A DNA stretch of 64,000 bases, taken from the NCBI RefSeq assembly GCF_036023875.1, contig NZ_CP107931.1, positions 4,216,001 through 4,280,000 of the forward strand, given 5' to 3'. The stretch comes from Mycobacterium sp. NBC_00419 (lineage in GTDB: Bacteria > Actinomycetota > Actinomycetes > Mycobacteriales > Mycobacteriaceae). Numbering within the stretch: the stretch's first letter is position 1; each line of letters starts with the position of its first letter. Below, piece by piece: positions 43,075 to 51,627 of the stretch. Both the position numbers and the translations under genes were made by a program. The notes under the pieces are model-generated. The model was not told the origin of the DNA, searched no databases, and saw only the letters and a list, made by a program, of their open reading frames with translations.

Positions 43075-44745
43075 ATGCCGGTCAGCGCTGACCCCGGCGC
43101 GGGGACCGGACGCCTGCGGGTCGTCGACTACATCGTCCACCACCTCGCCCGACGCGGTATCCACCACCTTTTCGGCGTCGACGGCGCCAACATCGAGGAC
43201 CTCTACGACGCCGCCCACGCCCACCCGCAGGTCACCGCCATCGTCGCCAAGCACGAGTTCTCTGCCGCGGCTATGGCCGATGCCTACAGTCGCACCGCGC
43301 CCACCCTCGGCGTCGTCGTCGCCACCTCCGGCGGCGGTGCCCTGAACACTGTCCCGGGCCTGGGTGAGTCCCTGGCCAGCCGGGTCCCGGTGCTCGCGCT
43401 CATCGGCCAGGCTTTCGCAGCCGACGACGGGCTCGGCCCGTTCCAGGACACCAGCGGCGCCAACGGCACCCTCGACGCCGCGGCCCTGTTCTCCGCGGTG
43501 TCCGTGTTCTGCCAGCGGATCACCACCCCGCGCGACATCCTCACCGCCCTGCCGGAGGCGCTCGCCGCCGTGACGAGCCTGCGGGGCCCCGCGGTCCTGT
43601 TGTTGCCCAAAGATATTCAGCAAGCCCTCATCGACGCACCGGCCGACGACGACATCCCCGCTCACCCGCAGCTTCCCGTTGACCTCGGCCCGATCATCGA
43701 CCTGCTGGCCACCACCACAGGCCCGGTCACGATCGTCGCCGGTGACCAGGTGGCCCGCGACGACGCCCGCGCCGAACTGCATCACCTACAAGCCACCCTC
43801 GACGCCGCCATCGTCACCGAGCCCGACGCCAAGGACGCCGCCCCCGCGGCGCTCGGGGTGGCCGGCGTGATGGGCCATCCCGCCGTCAGCGCGGCGATCG
43901 CGAGCAGCGCCGCATGCCTGCTGGTCGGCAGCCGCATGCCGCTGATGGCACGCCGCGGCCTGGACGCCACCCTCGCCGCCATCCCCGTCGCCTCCCTCGG
44001 CTCGGCCCCGCCGTACCTCCCCGCCACCCACGTCCACACCGACGACCTCAAGTCCGCCCTGGCCGCCCTGGCCCACGCGCTCACCACCAGACCGCGCACG
44101 CCACACCACACCGCACCCACCGAACTCGCCCCGCCCGAGCACACCGGCCCCGGCGTGCGGTACCGCGACGCCATGGCCGACCTCGACGCCGTCCTGCCCG
44201 ACGGCACCGACATCGCCGTCGACGCAGGCAATATCGGTGCCGCCGCCATCCACTGGCTCCCGGCCCGCCGCGACGGCCGCTTCCTGGTGGCCCTGGGCAT
44301 GGGCGGCATGGGCTACAGCTTCGGCGCCGGCGTCGGCATGGCATTCGCCAGGGCAGGCAAGCCCGGCCGGGTGGTCGTGATCGCCGGTGACGGATCGTTC
44401 TACATGCACGGCATGGAGATTCACACCGCGATCCAGCATCAGCTTCCCGTGACGTTCGTCCTGTTCGACAACCAGGCGCACGCGATGTGCGTCACCCGCG
44501 AGCAGGTGTTCTACGGCGGGGGCTACAGCTACAACCGGTTCGGCCCCAGCCGCCTGGGCGCCGGGCTGGCCGCGATGTTCCCGGGCCTGCCGTCCACCGA
44601 CGTCTGCGACCGTGCCGGGTTCGTGGCGGCCCTCGACGCCGCGCTGGGCGCCGACGGACCGTCGGTGGTCGCCGTCGAATGCTCCGCCGATGAAATACCG
44701 CCCTTCACAGCCTTTTTGGCCTCGACCGCGAAGGAAAGCCAATGA
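43075..44745 (+). CDS. ThDP-dependent enzyme of the acetolactate synthase superfamily
   Basis: About 556 aa. The Pyr-domain glutamate that activates ThDP is in VAKHEFSAAAMADAY (Glu61), and the PP-domain GDG...N motif is GDGSFYMHGMEIHTAIQHQL followed by PVTFVLFDN (438-466). The central domain is present, as in benzoylformate decarboxylase or acetolactate synthase. Catalysis is probably decarboxylation or C-C ligation of a 2-oxo acid; the substrate is unknown. ATG 43075 is preferred over 43045. It overlaps the next gene by 4 nt, so it is the first gene of the operon. Confidence 0.86.
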   Translation: MPVSADPGAGTGRLRVVDYIVHHLARRGIHHLFGVDGANIEDLYDAAHAHPQVTAIVAKHEFSAAAMADAYSRTAPTLGVVVATSGGGALNTVPGLGESLASRVPVLALIGQAFAADDGLGPFQDTSGANGTLDAAALFSAVSVFCQRITTPRDILTALPEALAAVTSLRGPAVLLLPKDIQQALIDAPADDDIPAHPQLPVDLGPIIDLLATTTGPVTIVAGDQVARDDARAELHHLQATLDAAIVTEPDAKDAAPAALGVAGVMGHPAVSAAIASSAACLLVGSRMPLMARRGLDATLAAIPVASLGSAPPYLPATHVHTDDLKSALAALAHALTTRPRTPHHTAPTELAPPEHTGPGVRYRDAMADLDAVLPDGTDIAVDAGNIGAAAIHWLPARRDGRFLVALGMGGMGYSFGAGVGMAFARAGKPGRVVVIAGDGSFYMHGMEIHTAIQHQLPVTFVLFDNQAHAMCVTREQVFYGGGYSYNRFGPSRLGAGLAAMFPGLPSTDVCDRAGFVAALDAALGADGPSVVAVECSADEIPPFTAFLASTAKESQ

Positions 44746-45392
44746 CATTGCCCGCACTCGAAGACATCACCGACCCGCTGCCCGGCCTGATGCGGATCGA
44801 GACCTCGCCGCGGGAGAAGGCCACCCCGGTGCTCATGGAGATGATCCACGCGGTCTACCCCCACGACGAGGTGTTCGGTGAGTACTGCACCGTCAGCGAC
44901 TACGTCGACTGCCCGCCCGACGAACTGTTCGACTACCTGTCCGACACTCGGTCCCTGGAGGAGTGGACCTACAGCCTGCGCGGGTTCACTCAAACCGGTG
45001 AACCCGGCCTGTGGCTGGCCTACGACCGGCTCGGCAACGAGACCGAGATCTACACCCGCACCGTGGCCAACCGCGACGCCCGCACCGTCGACTACCACTG
45101 CGCCTGGGATCAGGGCAAGCACCTGTGGATGATCTACCTGATGCGAGTTGTCGACGCGCAGTTGGTATTCGACAAGCCCGGCTCGGTGGTGCTGTGGACC
45201 AACTGCCACCACCCGTTCTACGACAAGAACCCCTACCCCGACACCGCGCCACCGCAGCGGCCGGTGTGGGTCGGTGACTTCTGGGAGATGTTCGGCCCCG
45301 GTCATCTGCTGGAACTCAAGAACCTCAAGGCCATCGCCGAATACCGGCACCACCACGGGCTGCCCGTCACTCCCGATTGGATGCGCGGATGA
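44742..45392 (+). CDS. SRPBCC (START/polyketide-cyclase-like) protein
   Basis: A 216-aa protein. Its central part (DYVDCPPDELFDYLSDTRSL, EEWTYSLRGF) is the typical opening of an SRPBCC ligand-binding domain with a hydrophobic pocket. The N-terminal 45 residues are extra. It may be a cyclase, an aromatase or a lipid-binding helper for the neighbouring ketosynthase. The ATG overlaps the ThDP enzyme stop (ATGA) and its own end overlaps the next gene by 4 nt. Substrate unknown. Confidence 0.72.
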   Translation: MTLPALEDITDPLPGLMRIETSPREKATPVLMEMIHAVYPHDEVFGEYCTVSDYVDCPPDELFDYLSDTRSLEEWTYSLRGFTQTGEPGLWLAYDRLGNETEIYTRTVANRDARTVDYHCAWDQGKHLWMIYLMRVVDAQLVFDKPGSVVLWTNCHHPFYDKNPYPDTAPPQRPVWVGDFWEMFGPGHLLELKNLKAIAEYRHHHGLPVTPDWMRG

Positions 45393-46411
45393 CCGAACCC
45401 ACCGTCAGCCTCGTCGACATCGCCACCTATCTGCCCGAAAAGCGGCTTCCCGCAGCGTGGTACACCCAATTCAGCGGCGACGACGACCTGCGCGACAACC
45501 CGATGTTCCGCCCGCCCGACTTCCGCCACCACGCCGCCGAGGGCGAATCCAACGTCGACATGATCGAGCAGGCGGTCAAGACCCTCGTCGAGCGCCACGG
45601 ACCCCACGTCCTCGACGACGTCGACGTGCTGCTCACCCATTCCCAGCTGCCGGACCTGCCGATCCTGGGCGCCGGCGGCGAGCTCGCGCACCGGCTGGGC
45701 ATCAGCCCGGACCTGATCGTCGACGTCCACAACGGCGGCTGCGCGGCATTTGTGTTGATGCTCAAGCTCGCCCGCCAACTGCTCACTGGCGGCGGCGGGC
45801 GTACCGCGCTGATCGCGGTGGCCCAGAACGCCGGCGGCACGATCTTCGAGCAGGAACAGGTGCGCGTGAAGGCGCAGGCGTCCGTACCCGGCGACGGGGC
45901 CGCGGTCGGTCTGGTCACGTGTGCGGACACCTCGCCGGTGCTCGACATCGAATGCCGCTACTTCGGCGAGAACGCCACCGACATGACGCTGGCCACCGAC
46001 CCGCCGCGGCAGTGGTGGCAGGCCGGCACGGGGGAGGGCTACGTCGGATTCAACGAGGGCAAGATCATCAAGGTGCTCGGCCGCGGCAACCGGCAGGTGC
46101 CCGCGGTGGTGCGCGCGGTGTGCGAGCGCATCGGGGTGAAATCCGGCGACCTGGACATGCTCGTCACCAACCAGCCCAACCGGCTGCTGCTGCGTAACTG
46201 GAATGAGGCGCTCGGCATCGACCCCGAGCACCACCGCGACACGTTCCACGAGTGCGGCAACCTGTTCGCCGTCGGTATCCCGGTGAACTTCGATGCGGCG
46301 ATCCGCGACGGGCAGGTCAAGCCCGGGGACATCGTGATGATGGCCGGCTTCGCCCATGCCGGGGACTTCGCGGCGGCAGCGGCGGTGCGGTGGGGCGGAC
46401 GGCCGACGTGA
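45389..46411 (+). CDS. KAS III-like ketoacyl synthase/acyltransferase
   Basis: A 340-aa thiolase-fold enzyme. The nucleophile Cys118 is in VHNGGCAAFVLM. The position of the catalytic His (normally xHQANxR) reads TNQPNR, so Asn261 replaces it, while the Asn of the third position is kept in ECGNLFAVG (Asn291). The C-N-N set suggests acyl transfer or an unusual condensation rather than normal decarboxylative elongation. The ATG at 45389 overlaps the SRPBCC gene stop. Partners are the ACP that follows and the ThDP enzyme. Confidence 0.85.
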   Translation: MTEPTVSLVDIATYLPEKRLPAAWYTQFSGDDDLRDNPMFRPPDFRHHAAEGESNVDMIEQAVKTLVERHGPHVLDDVDVLLTHSQLPDLPILGAGGELAHRLGISPDLIVDVHNGGCAAFVLMLKLARQLLTGGGGRTALIAVAQNAGGTIFEQEQVRVKAQASVPGDGAAVGLVTCADTSPVLDIECRYFGENATDMTLATDPPRQWWQAGTGEGYVGFNEGKIIKVLGRGNRQVPAVVRAVCERIGVKSGDLDMLVTNQPNRLLLRNWNEALGIDPEHHRDTFHECGNLFAVGIPVNFDAAIRDGQVKPGDIVMMAGFAHAGDFAAAAAVRWGGRPT

Positions 46412-46674
46412 CGTTGCCCAGCGGGCAGCCGGCGACCCTGGCCGCCGTCACCCAGGACATCATCGACCTGGTCCACGCCGAGATCGGCGCGGTGGACCTC
46501 TCGGCGGAGTCCGCGCTGCAGGACGCCGGTCTGGATTCGGCGCACCTGCTGTCCCTGGTGTTCCGGATCGAAGCCCGCTACGACATCGACCTCGACGCGC
46601 AGGACGGCGACGATCTGGGCACCATCGGCGACCTGGCCGCCTTGGTGCTGCGCCGCATCCAGGAGCGCTCATGA
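46408..46674 (+). CDS. Acyl carrier protein
   Basis: An 88-aa ACP. The phosphopantetheine Ser44 is in GLDSAHLLSLV. The four-helix signature and acidic helix II are intact (RIEARYDIDLDAQDGDDLG). The GTG at 46408 overlaps the KAS III stop (GTGA). It carries the acyl intermediate loaded by the fatty acyl-AMP ligase that follows. Confidence 0.9.
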   Translation: MTLPSGQPATLAAVTQDIIDLVHAEIGAVDLSAESALQDAGLDSAHLLSLVFRIEARYDIDLDAQDGDDLGTIGDLAALVLRRIQERS

Positions 46675-48308
46675 ACGGCGCCGCCGTCGAGCCGAAGTTC
46701 GCCACCCTCGATGCGATGCTCGACGCCGCCGCCCACAGTGGCCGGTCGCTGATCTTCGTCGGCCGCGACGAGACCGACCAGCCCGTGGCGATGGACGAGA
46801 TCCGGCGGCGCGCCCGAGCTGTCGCCGCCGGCCTGCACAATCATGGTGTGGCACAGGGTGACCGGGTCGCCCTGGTGCTGCCGACGAGTCCCGATTTCGT
46901 GACGTGCTTCTTCGGTGTGCTGTTGGCCGGTGCCATTCCGGTGCCGCTGTACCCGCCGGTGCGGCTGGGCAAGCTCGCCGAATACCACCACCGCACCGCC
47001 GCGATGCTGCAGGCCGTGCAGGCCGCCCTGGTGGTCACCGACGACCGCATCAGCCCGGCGCTGCAGGCACCGGTCGCCGAGGCCGCACCCCGACTCGGGT
47101 GCGTCACCGCCGGGGAGCTCGACGGGCGCGACGCGCCTCAGTTCACCGCGCGTCCCGACGACATCGCGGTGATCCAATTCTCCTCGGGTACAACGCACGA
47201 TCCGAAACCGGTTGCCCTGACCCACGCGAACCTGCTCTCCAACCTGGCCGCCATCGGCGACTACTTCACCCACGCCGGGATGACCGACGTCGTCGGGGTG
47301 ACATGGCTGCCGCTCTACCACGACATGGGGTTGATCGGAAACCTGTTGTCAGCGTTCTATCTACCGTGCACCCTGGTGCTGCTTGCCCCCGAATTGTTCC
47401 TCGCGGTGCCCTCGGCATGGCTGCGCGCCATCTCGCGACACCGCGGAACCGTCACCGCCGCACCGAACTTCGCCTTCGGTCTGTGCCTGAAACGCATTCG
47501 CGACGACGAGCTCGACGGCGTCGACCTGAGCTCCTGGACGCTGTGCCTCAACGGTGCGGAGATGGTCAGCGCCGAACTCGCCTCCCGCTTCGCTGAACGG
47601 TTCGGGCAGTGGGGATTCCAGGCGTCGGCGATGACTCCGGTCTACGGGCTGGCCGAAGCCTCGCTGGCCGTCACCTTCAAACCGGCCGGCACCCCGCTGC
47701 GAACGCTCGACGGCAGGGTCAGCGTCGGCCGCCCGCTGGCCGGTGTCGAGATCGAGATCCGTGACGACGAGTCACAGGCGCTACCAGCCGACCACACCGG
47801 ACGGATCCTGGTGCGCGCACCCAGCGTGATGGCGGGCTACTTCGGGCGCCCCGACCTCACCGACGCGACGCTGCACGACGGCTGGCTGGACTGCGGTGAC
47901 CTCGGATTCGTCCACGACGGTGAGCTTTTCGTCACCGGGCGCAGCAAGGACACCATCGTGATCCGCGGCGCCAACCACGCGCCCCAGGACTTCGAGGCCG
48001 CACTCGACGGACTGGTCGGGGTGCGTACCGGATGCGCGGTCGCCGTGGGCTACCTGCCCGACGACTCCGGGGAGGAAGCCCTGGCGCTGCTCGTCGAAAC
48101 CACTCCCGGCGCCCCGCCCGACCTCGCCCGTGACATCGAGGCACGGGTGTTGCAGCGCACCGGTATCGCCGTCAGCCATGTCGCACTGGTCGAGCCGGGG
48201 TCGCTGCCCAGGACCTCCAGCGGAAAGCTGCGCAGGCTGGATGCCCGCGCGCAGTGGTTGGCAGGCACGCTCCCGCAGGCATCGGTATCCGGGGGGACGC
48301 TCTGTTAG
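46671..48308 (+). CDS. Fatty acyl-AMP ligase (FAAL/FadD-type)
   Basis: A 545-aa adenylating enzyme, start ATG 46671 overlapping the ACP stop (ATGA). Adenylate motifs are QFSSGTTHDPKPVALTH, LPLYHDMGLIG, YGLAEASLAVTF and DCGDLGFVHDGELFVTGR, with a C-terminal Lys in SSGKLRR. The LPLYHDMGL motif and an insertion fit FAALs that activate fatty acids as acyl-AMP and pass them to an ACP rather than to CoA. It probably loads the ACP at 46408. Confidence 0.9.
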   Translation: MNGAAVEPKFATLDAMLDAAAHSGRSLIFVGRDETDQPVAMDEIRRRARAVAAGLHNHGVAQGDRVALVLPTSPDFVTCFFGVLLAGAIPVPLYPPVRLGKLAEYHHRTAAMLQAVQAALVVTDDRISPALQAPVAEAAPRLGCVTAGELDGRDAPQFTARPDDIAVIQFSSGTTHDPKPVALTHANLLSNLAAIGDYFTHAGMTDVVGVTWLPLYHDMGLIGNLLSAFYLPCTLVLLAPELFLAVPSAWLRAISRHRGTVTAAPNFAFGLCLKRIRDDELDGVDLSSWTLCLNGAEMVSAELASRFAERFGQWGFQASAMTPVYGLAEASLAVTFKPAGTPLRTLDGRVSVGRPLAGVEIEIRDDESQALPADHTGRILVRAPSVMAGYFGRPDLTDATLHDGWLDCGDLGFVHDGELFVTGRSKDTIVIRGANHAPQDFEAALDGLVGVRTGCAVAVGYLPDDSGEEALALLVETTPGAPPDLARDIEARVLQRTGIAVSHVALVEPGSLPRTSSGKLRRLDARAQWLAGTLPQASVSGGTLC

Positions 48309-50524
48309 CGGCGATCACCCGGCTGGCCATCGACGCCCCGCGGCGCATGATCGTGGTGGCGATCCTCGTCATGGTCGGCACCGCTGTGTTCGGCATCCCC
48401 GTTGCCGGAAGGCTTTCCGCGGGCGGGCTCACCGACCCCGGCGCCCAGTCCTCCCAGGCGACCAGAGTCCTCGCCGACACCTTCGGCCAGGGTGACATGC
48501 CGCTGCTGATCACGGTCAGTTCCCCCGACGGCGTCACCGGTGGCGCAGCCCGAGCCGTGGGCACCGAGATCGTGCAGGCGCTGTCCCGCTCACCTGTCGT
48601 GGCGACGGTGACCTCACCGTGGACCGCGCCGCCCCCGGCGGCGGCACCGTTGATCAGCAAGGACGGCACCATCGGGGTGATCGTCGCCGGCATCACCGGC
48701 GGTGACAACGGTGCGCCGAAGAACGCCGACGCCCTGATGAACGAGGTCGTCCACGACCGCGACGGGGTGACGGTACACGCCGGCGGTGAGGCGGTGCTGA
48801 AACTGCAGATCACCCAGCAGAGCGAACGAGACCTGAAAATCATGGAGGGCATTGCGATTCCGCTGAGCTTCCTGGTTCTGGTGTGGGTCTTCGGCGGTCT
48901 GGTGGCCGCCGCACTGCCGGTTGTGGTCGGCGGCATCGCGATCCTCGGGGCGATGGCCGTGCTGCGGCTGATCAGCCTCGCCACCGACGTCTCGATCTTC
49001 TCGCTGAATCTGGCGGTGGCGATGGGGCTGGCGCTGGCCATCGACTACACGCTGCTGCTGCTGAGCCGCTATCGCGACGAACGTGCCGCCGGCACCGACC
49101 GTGACACCGCCCTGCAGCGCACGATGGCCGCGGCGGGCCGCACCGTGTTGTTCTCGGCGTTGACGGTCGCCCTGTCGATGGCGGCGATGGTGTTGTTCCC
49201 GATCTACGCGCTGAAGTCCTTCGCCTACGCCGGTGTCGCCGTGGTGGCGTTCGCCTCGATCGCCGCGGTGGTCGTGACCCCGGCCGCGATCGTGTTGCTC
49301 GGCGACCGCCTCGATGCGTTGTCGCTGCGGCGCCGGGTTCGGCAAGCGCCTGCGGTGCAGGAGGGCCGCTGGTATCGAGTGGCGATGTTCGCGATGCGCG
49401 CAGCGGTGCCGGTGGGGCTGGCGGTGGTCGCACTGCTGGTCGCGCTCGGCGCTCCGTTCACCGCCGTCAAATGGGGAGTTCCCGACGACCGGGTGCTGCC
49501 CACCACGAGTTCGGCACACGTGGTGGGCGATCAGTTGCGGACCCGGTTCGGGGCCGACCTCGCCACCAACCTGACAGTGGTGATCCCCGACGCCGACGGT
49601 GTCACCCCGGCCGCGCTGGACCGCTACGCCGCACAGCTGTCGCAGGTGCAGGAGGTCACCTCGGTGTCCGCCCCCGGCGGAACCTTCGTGGCCGGGGCGC
49701 CGTCGGGGCCACCGTCGACACCGACCGCGGCCGCAGGGAGCGAGGCGTTCCTCACCGTCACCAGCGCCACCCCGCTGTACTCCCACGCCTCGGACACTCA
49801 ACTCGACCGGCTGCAGGCGGTGCCCGGCCCGGACGGGCGGGCGGTGTTGTTCGGCGGCACCGCACAGGTCAATCGGGACACCGCCGCGGCCATCGCATCC
49901 CGGCTGGGACTGGTGCTGGCCATCATCGCCGGCATCACCTTCGTGCTGCTGTTCCTGATGACCGGCAGCGTCGTGGTGCCGCTGAAAGCGTTGCTACTCA
50001 ACGTCCTATCGCTGACGGCCGCGTTCGGGGCGCTGGTGTGGATCTTCCAGGACGGCAACCTCGGTGCGCTGGGCACTACGGCCACCGGAACGTTGGCCAT
50101 CAGCATCCCGGTGCTGTTGTTCTGCATCGCCTTCGGCCTGTCGATGGACTACGAGGTGTTCCTGGTCTCGCGCATCCGGGAGTACTGGTTGGCCAGCGCG
50201 CAGACACCGGCCGACAACGACACGAGCGTGGCGATGGGCCTGGCCCGCACCGCGCGGGTGATCACGGCTGCGGCGCTGATCATGGCGATCACCTTCGCGG
50301 CGCTCTCCGGTGCCCAGGTGTCGTTCCTGCGGATGCTCGGTGTCGGCCTGACCCTCGCGATCCTCGCCGATGCCACGCTGGTGCGTACGCTGCTGGTTCC
50401 GGCGTTCATGCATCTGATGGGCCGGTCGAACTGGTGGGCGCCGAAACCCCTTGTCCGCCTTCATCAACGCATCGGCATCCGCGAGACGGTGCCGACTGGA
50501 TCGAACGGGGTCGCTGATGCGTAA
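48254..50524 (+). CDS. MmpL-type RND transporter
   Basis: About 756 aa with roughly twelve transmembrane segments and two large periplasmic loops. The proton-relay Asp-Tyr pairs are in AIDYTLLLLSRYRDE and GLSMDYEVFLVSRIREYW. The start is uncertain: GTG 48254 overlaps the ligase end by 55 nt; a CTG at 48302 has a stronger SD-like run of G just upstream. It would export the cluster product across the inner membrane. Shorter than most MmpL lipids exporters (about 950 aa), so the C-terminal extension is absent. Confidence 0.86.
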   Translation: MVGRHAPAGIGIRGDALLAAITRLAIDAPRRMIVVAILVMVGTAVFGIPVAGRLSAGGLTDPGAQSSQATRVLADTFGQGDMPLLITVSSPDGVTGGAARAVGTEIVQALSRSPVVATVTSPWTAPPPAAAPLISKDGTIGVIVAGITGGDNGAPKNADALMNEVVHDRDGVTVHAGGEAVLKLQITQQSERDLKIMEGIAIPLSFLVLVWVFGGLVAAALPVVVGGIAILGAMAVLRLISLATDVSIFSLNLAVAMGLALAIDYTLLLLSRYRDERAAGTDRDTALQRTMAAAGRTVLFSALTVALSMAAMVLFPIYALKSFAYAGVAVVAFASIAAVVVTPAAIVLLGDRLDALSLRRRVRQAPAVQEGRWYRVAMFAMRAAVPVGLAVVALLVALGAPFTAVKWGVPDDRVLPTTSSAHVVGDQLRTRFGADLATNLTVVIPDADGVTPAALDRYAAQLSQVQEVTSVSAPGGTFVAGAPSGPPSTPTAAAGSEAFLTVTSATPLYSHASDTQLDRLQAVPGPDGRAVLFGGTAQVNRDTAAAIASRLGLVLAIIAGITFVLLFLMTGSVVVPLKALLLNVLSLTAAFGALVWIFQDGNLGALGTTATGTLAISIPVLLFCIAFGLSMDYEVFLVSRIREYWLASAQTPADNDTSVAMGLARTARVITAAALIMAITFAALSGAQVSFLRMLGVGLTLAILADATLVRTLLVPAFMHLMGRSNWWAPKPLVRLHQRIGIRETVPTGSNGVADA

Positions 50525-51617
50525 GCCCGTCCCGCCCGCGGGGTTGGCCCGGGCGATCGAGTGGACCCGCCATCACCTCCTGCGTGTGCATCAACGGCTG
50601 GTCCCGGCGCCGATGTCGATGATGGAACTCATCGTCTCCGGGTGGCCGGCCCAGGCGATCACCGCCGCCGCCGAACTCGGGATCGCTGACGCACTGCACG
50701 ACGGGCCGCTGCCGCTTGACGAACTGGCCGCGCGGGTCGGTGTGGACGCCGACGCGTTGGGCCGGCTGCTGCGGGCGCTGATCGGCAGAGGTATCTTCCG
50801 TCGCCGCCGCGACGGCCGCTACGCGCTGAATGCGCTTGCCGCCACGTTGTGTTCGGATGCACCGATCTCGCTGAAGGGTGCTGCGCTCTTCCAGGGTTCG
50901 CAGGAGCAGCGGGAACGCTGGACACTGCTGGCCGATTCGGTGCGCACCGGCGAGTCGATCGTGCCGGCGCTGCGCGGCAAGGACGGCTTCGACTACCTCG
51001 ACGACATCCCCGAGCACGCCGAGCTGTTCAACAAGACGATGACCGCGCTGGCCCAGATGACGCATGCGGTCGTGGTGGGCAGCTATGACTTCAGCGCCTA
51101 CCGCACCATCGTCGACGTCGGCGGCGGCCAGGGTGCGCTGCTGGCCGCCGCGCTGGCCACCGCACCCGGGTCACAAGGCATTCTCTACGATCTGCCCTCG
51201 GTGGTGGCCGATGCGCCGAAGATCCTGCGCGACAGCGGTATTGCGCAGCGCGTGCAGATCGTGGCCGGCTCGTTCTTCGACAGCGTTCCCGCCGGCGGCG
51301 ATGCCTACCTGCTCAAGAACATCATTCACGACTGGCCCGACGACAAGGCGCTGGCGATCCTGCGTAACGTCCGCGTGGCGGCCGGCCCGGCTGCCAGGGT
51401 GCTGCTGGTCGAGATGGTGGTCAGCGACGACGGCCGCGACGGTCCGCAGAACTGGGTGGATCTGGAGATGCTGATCAACCTCGGCTCCCGCGAGCGCACC
51501 GAGGGGGAGTATCGGGAACTGCTGCGGCAGGCCGGGTTCCGGATGACCAGGGTGGTTCCGACCGCCTCACCGCTGCGTGTGGTCGAGGCCGTCGTCGACG
51601 AGGTGGCGCTGCACTGA
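50517..51617 (+). CDS. SAM-dependent O-methyltransferase
   Basis: A 366-aa enzyme of the plant-type/AcnA O-methyltransferase family. An N-terminal dimerisation/winged-helix domain is followed by the SAM motif VDVGGGQGALL and the catalytic His in NIIHDWPDDKAL. The ATG 50517 overlaps the MmpL stop region by 8 nt. It probably methylates a hydroxyl of the cluster product. Confidence 0.87.
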   Translation: MRKPVPPAGLARAIEWTRHHLLRVHQRLVPAPMSMMELIVSGWPAQAITAAAELGIADALHDGPLPLDELAARVGVDADALGRLLRALIGRGIFRRRRDGRYALNALAATLCSDAPISLKGAALFQGSQEQRERWTLLADSVRTGESIVPALRGKDGFDYLDDIPEHAELFNKTMTALAQMTHAVVVGSYDFSAYRTIVDVGGGQGALLAAALATAPGSQGILYDLPSVVADAPKILRDSGIAQRVQIVAGSFFDSVPAGGDAYLLKNIIHDWPDDKALAILRNVRVAAGPAARVLLVEMVVSDDGRDGPQNWVDLEMLINLGSRERTEGEYRELLRQAGFRMTRVVPTASPLRVVEAVVDEVALH

Positions 51618-51627
51618 TGGGCATCTG

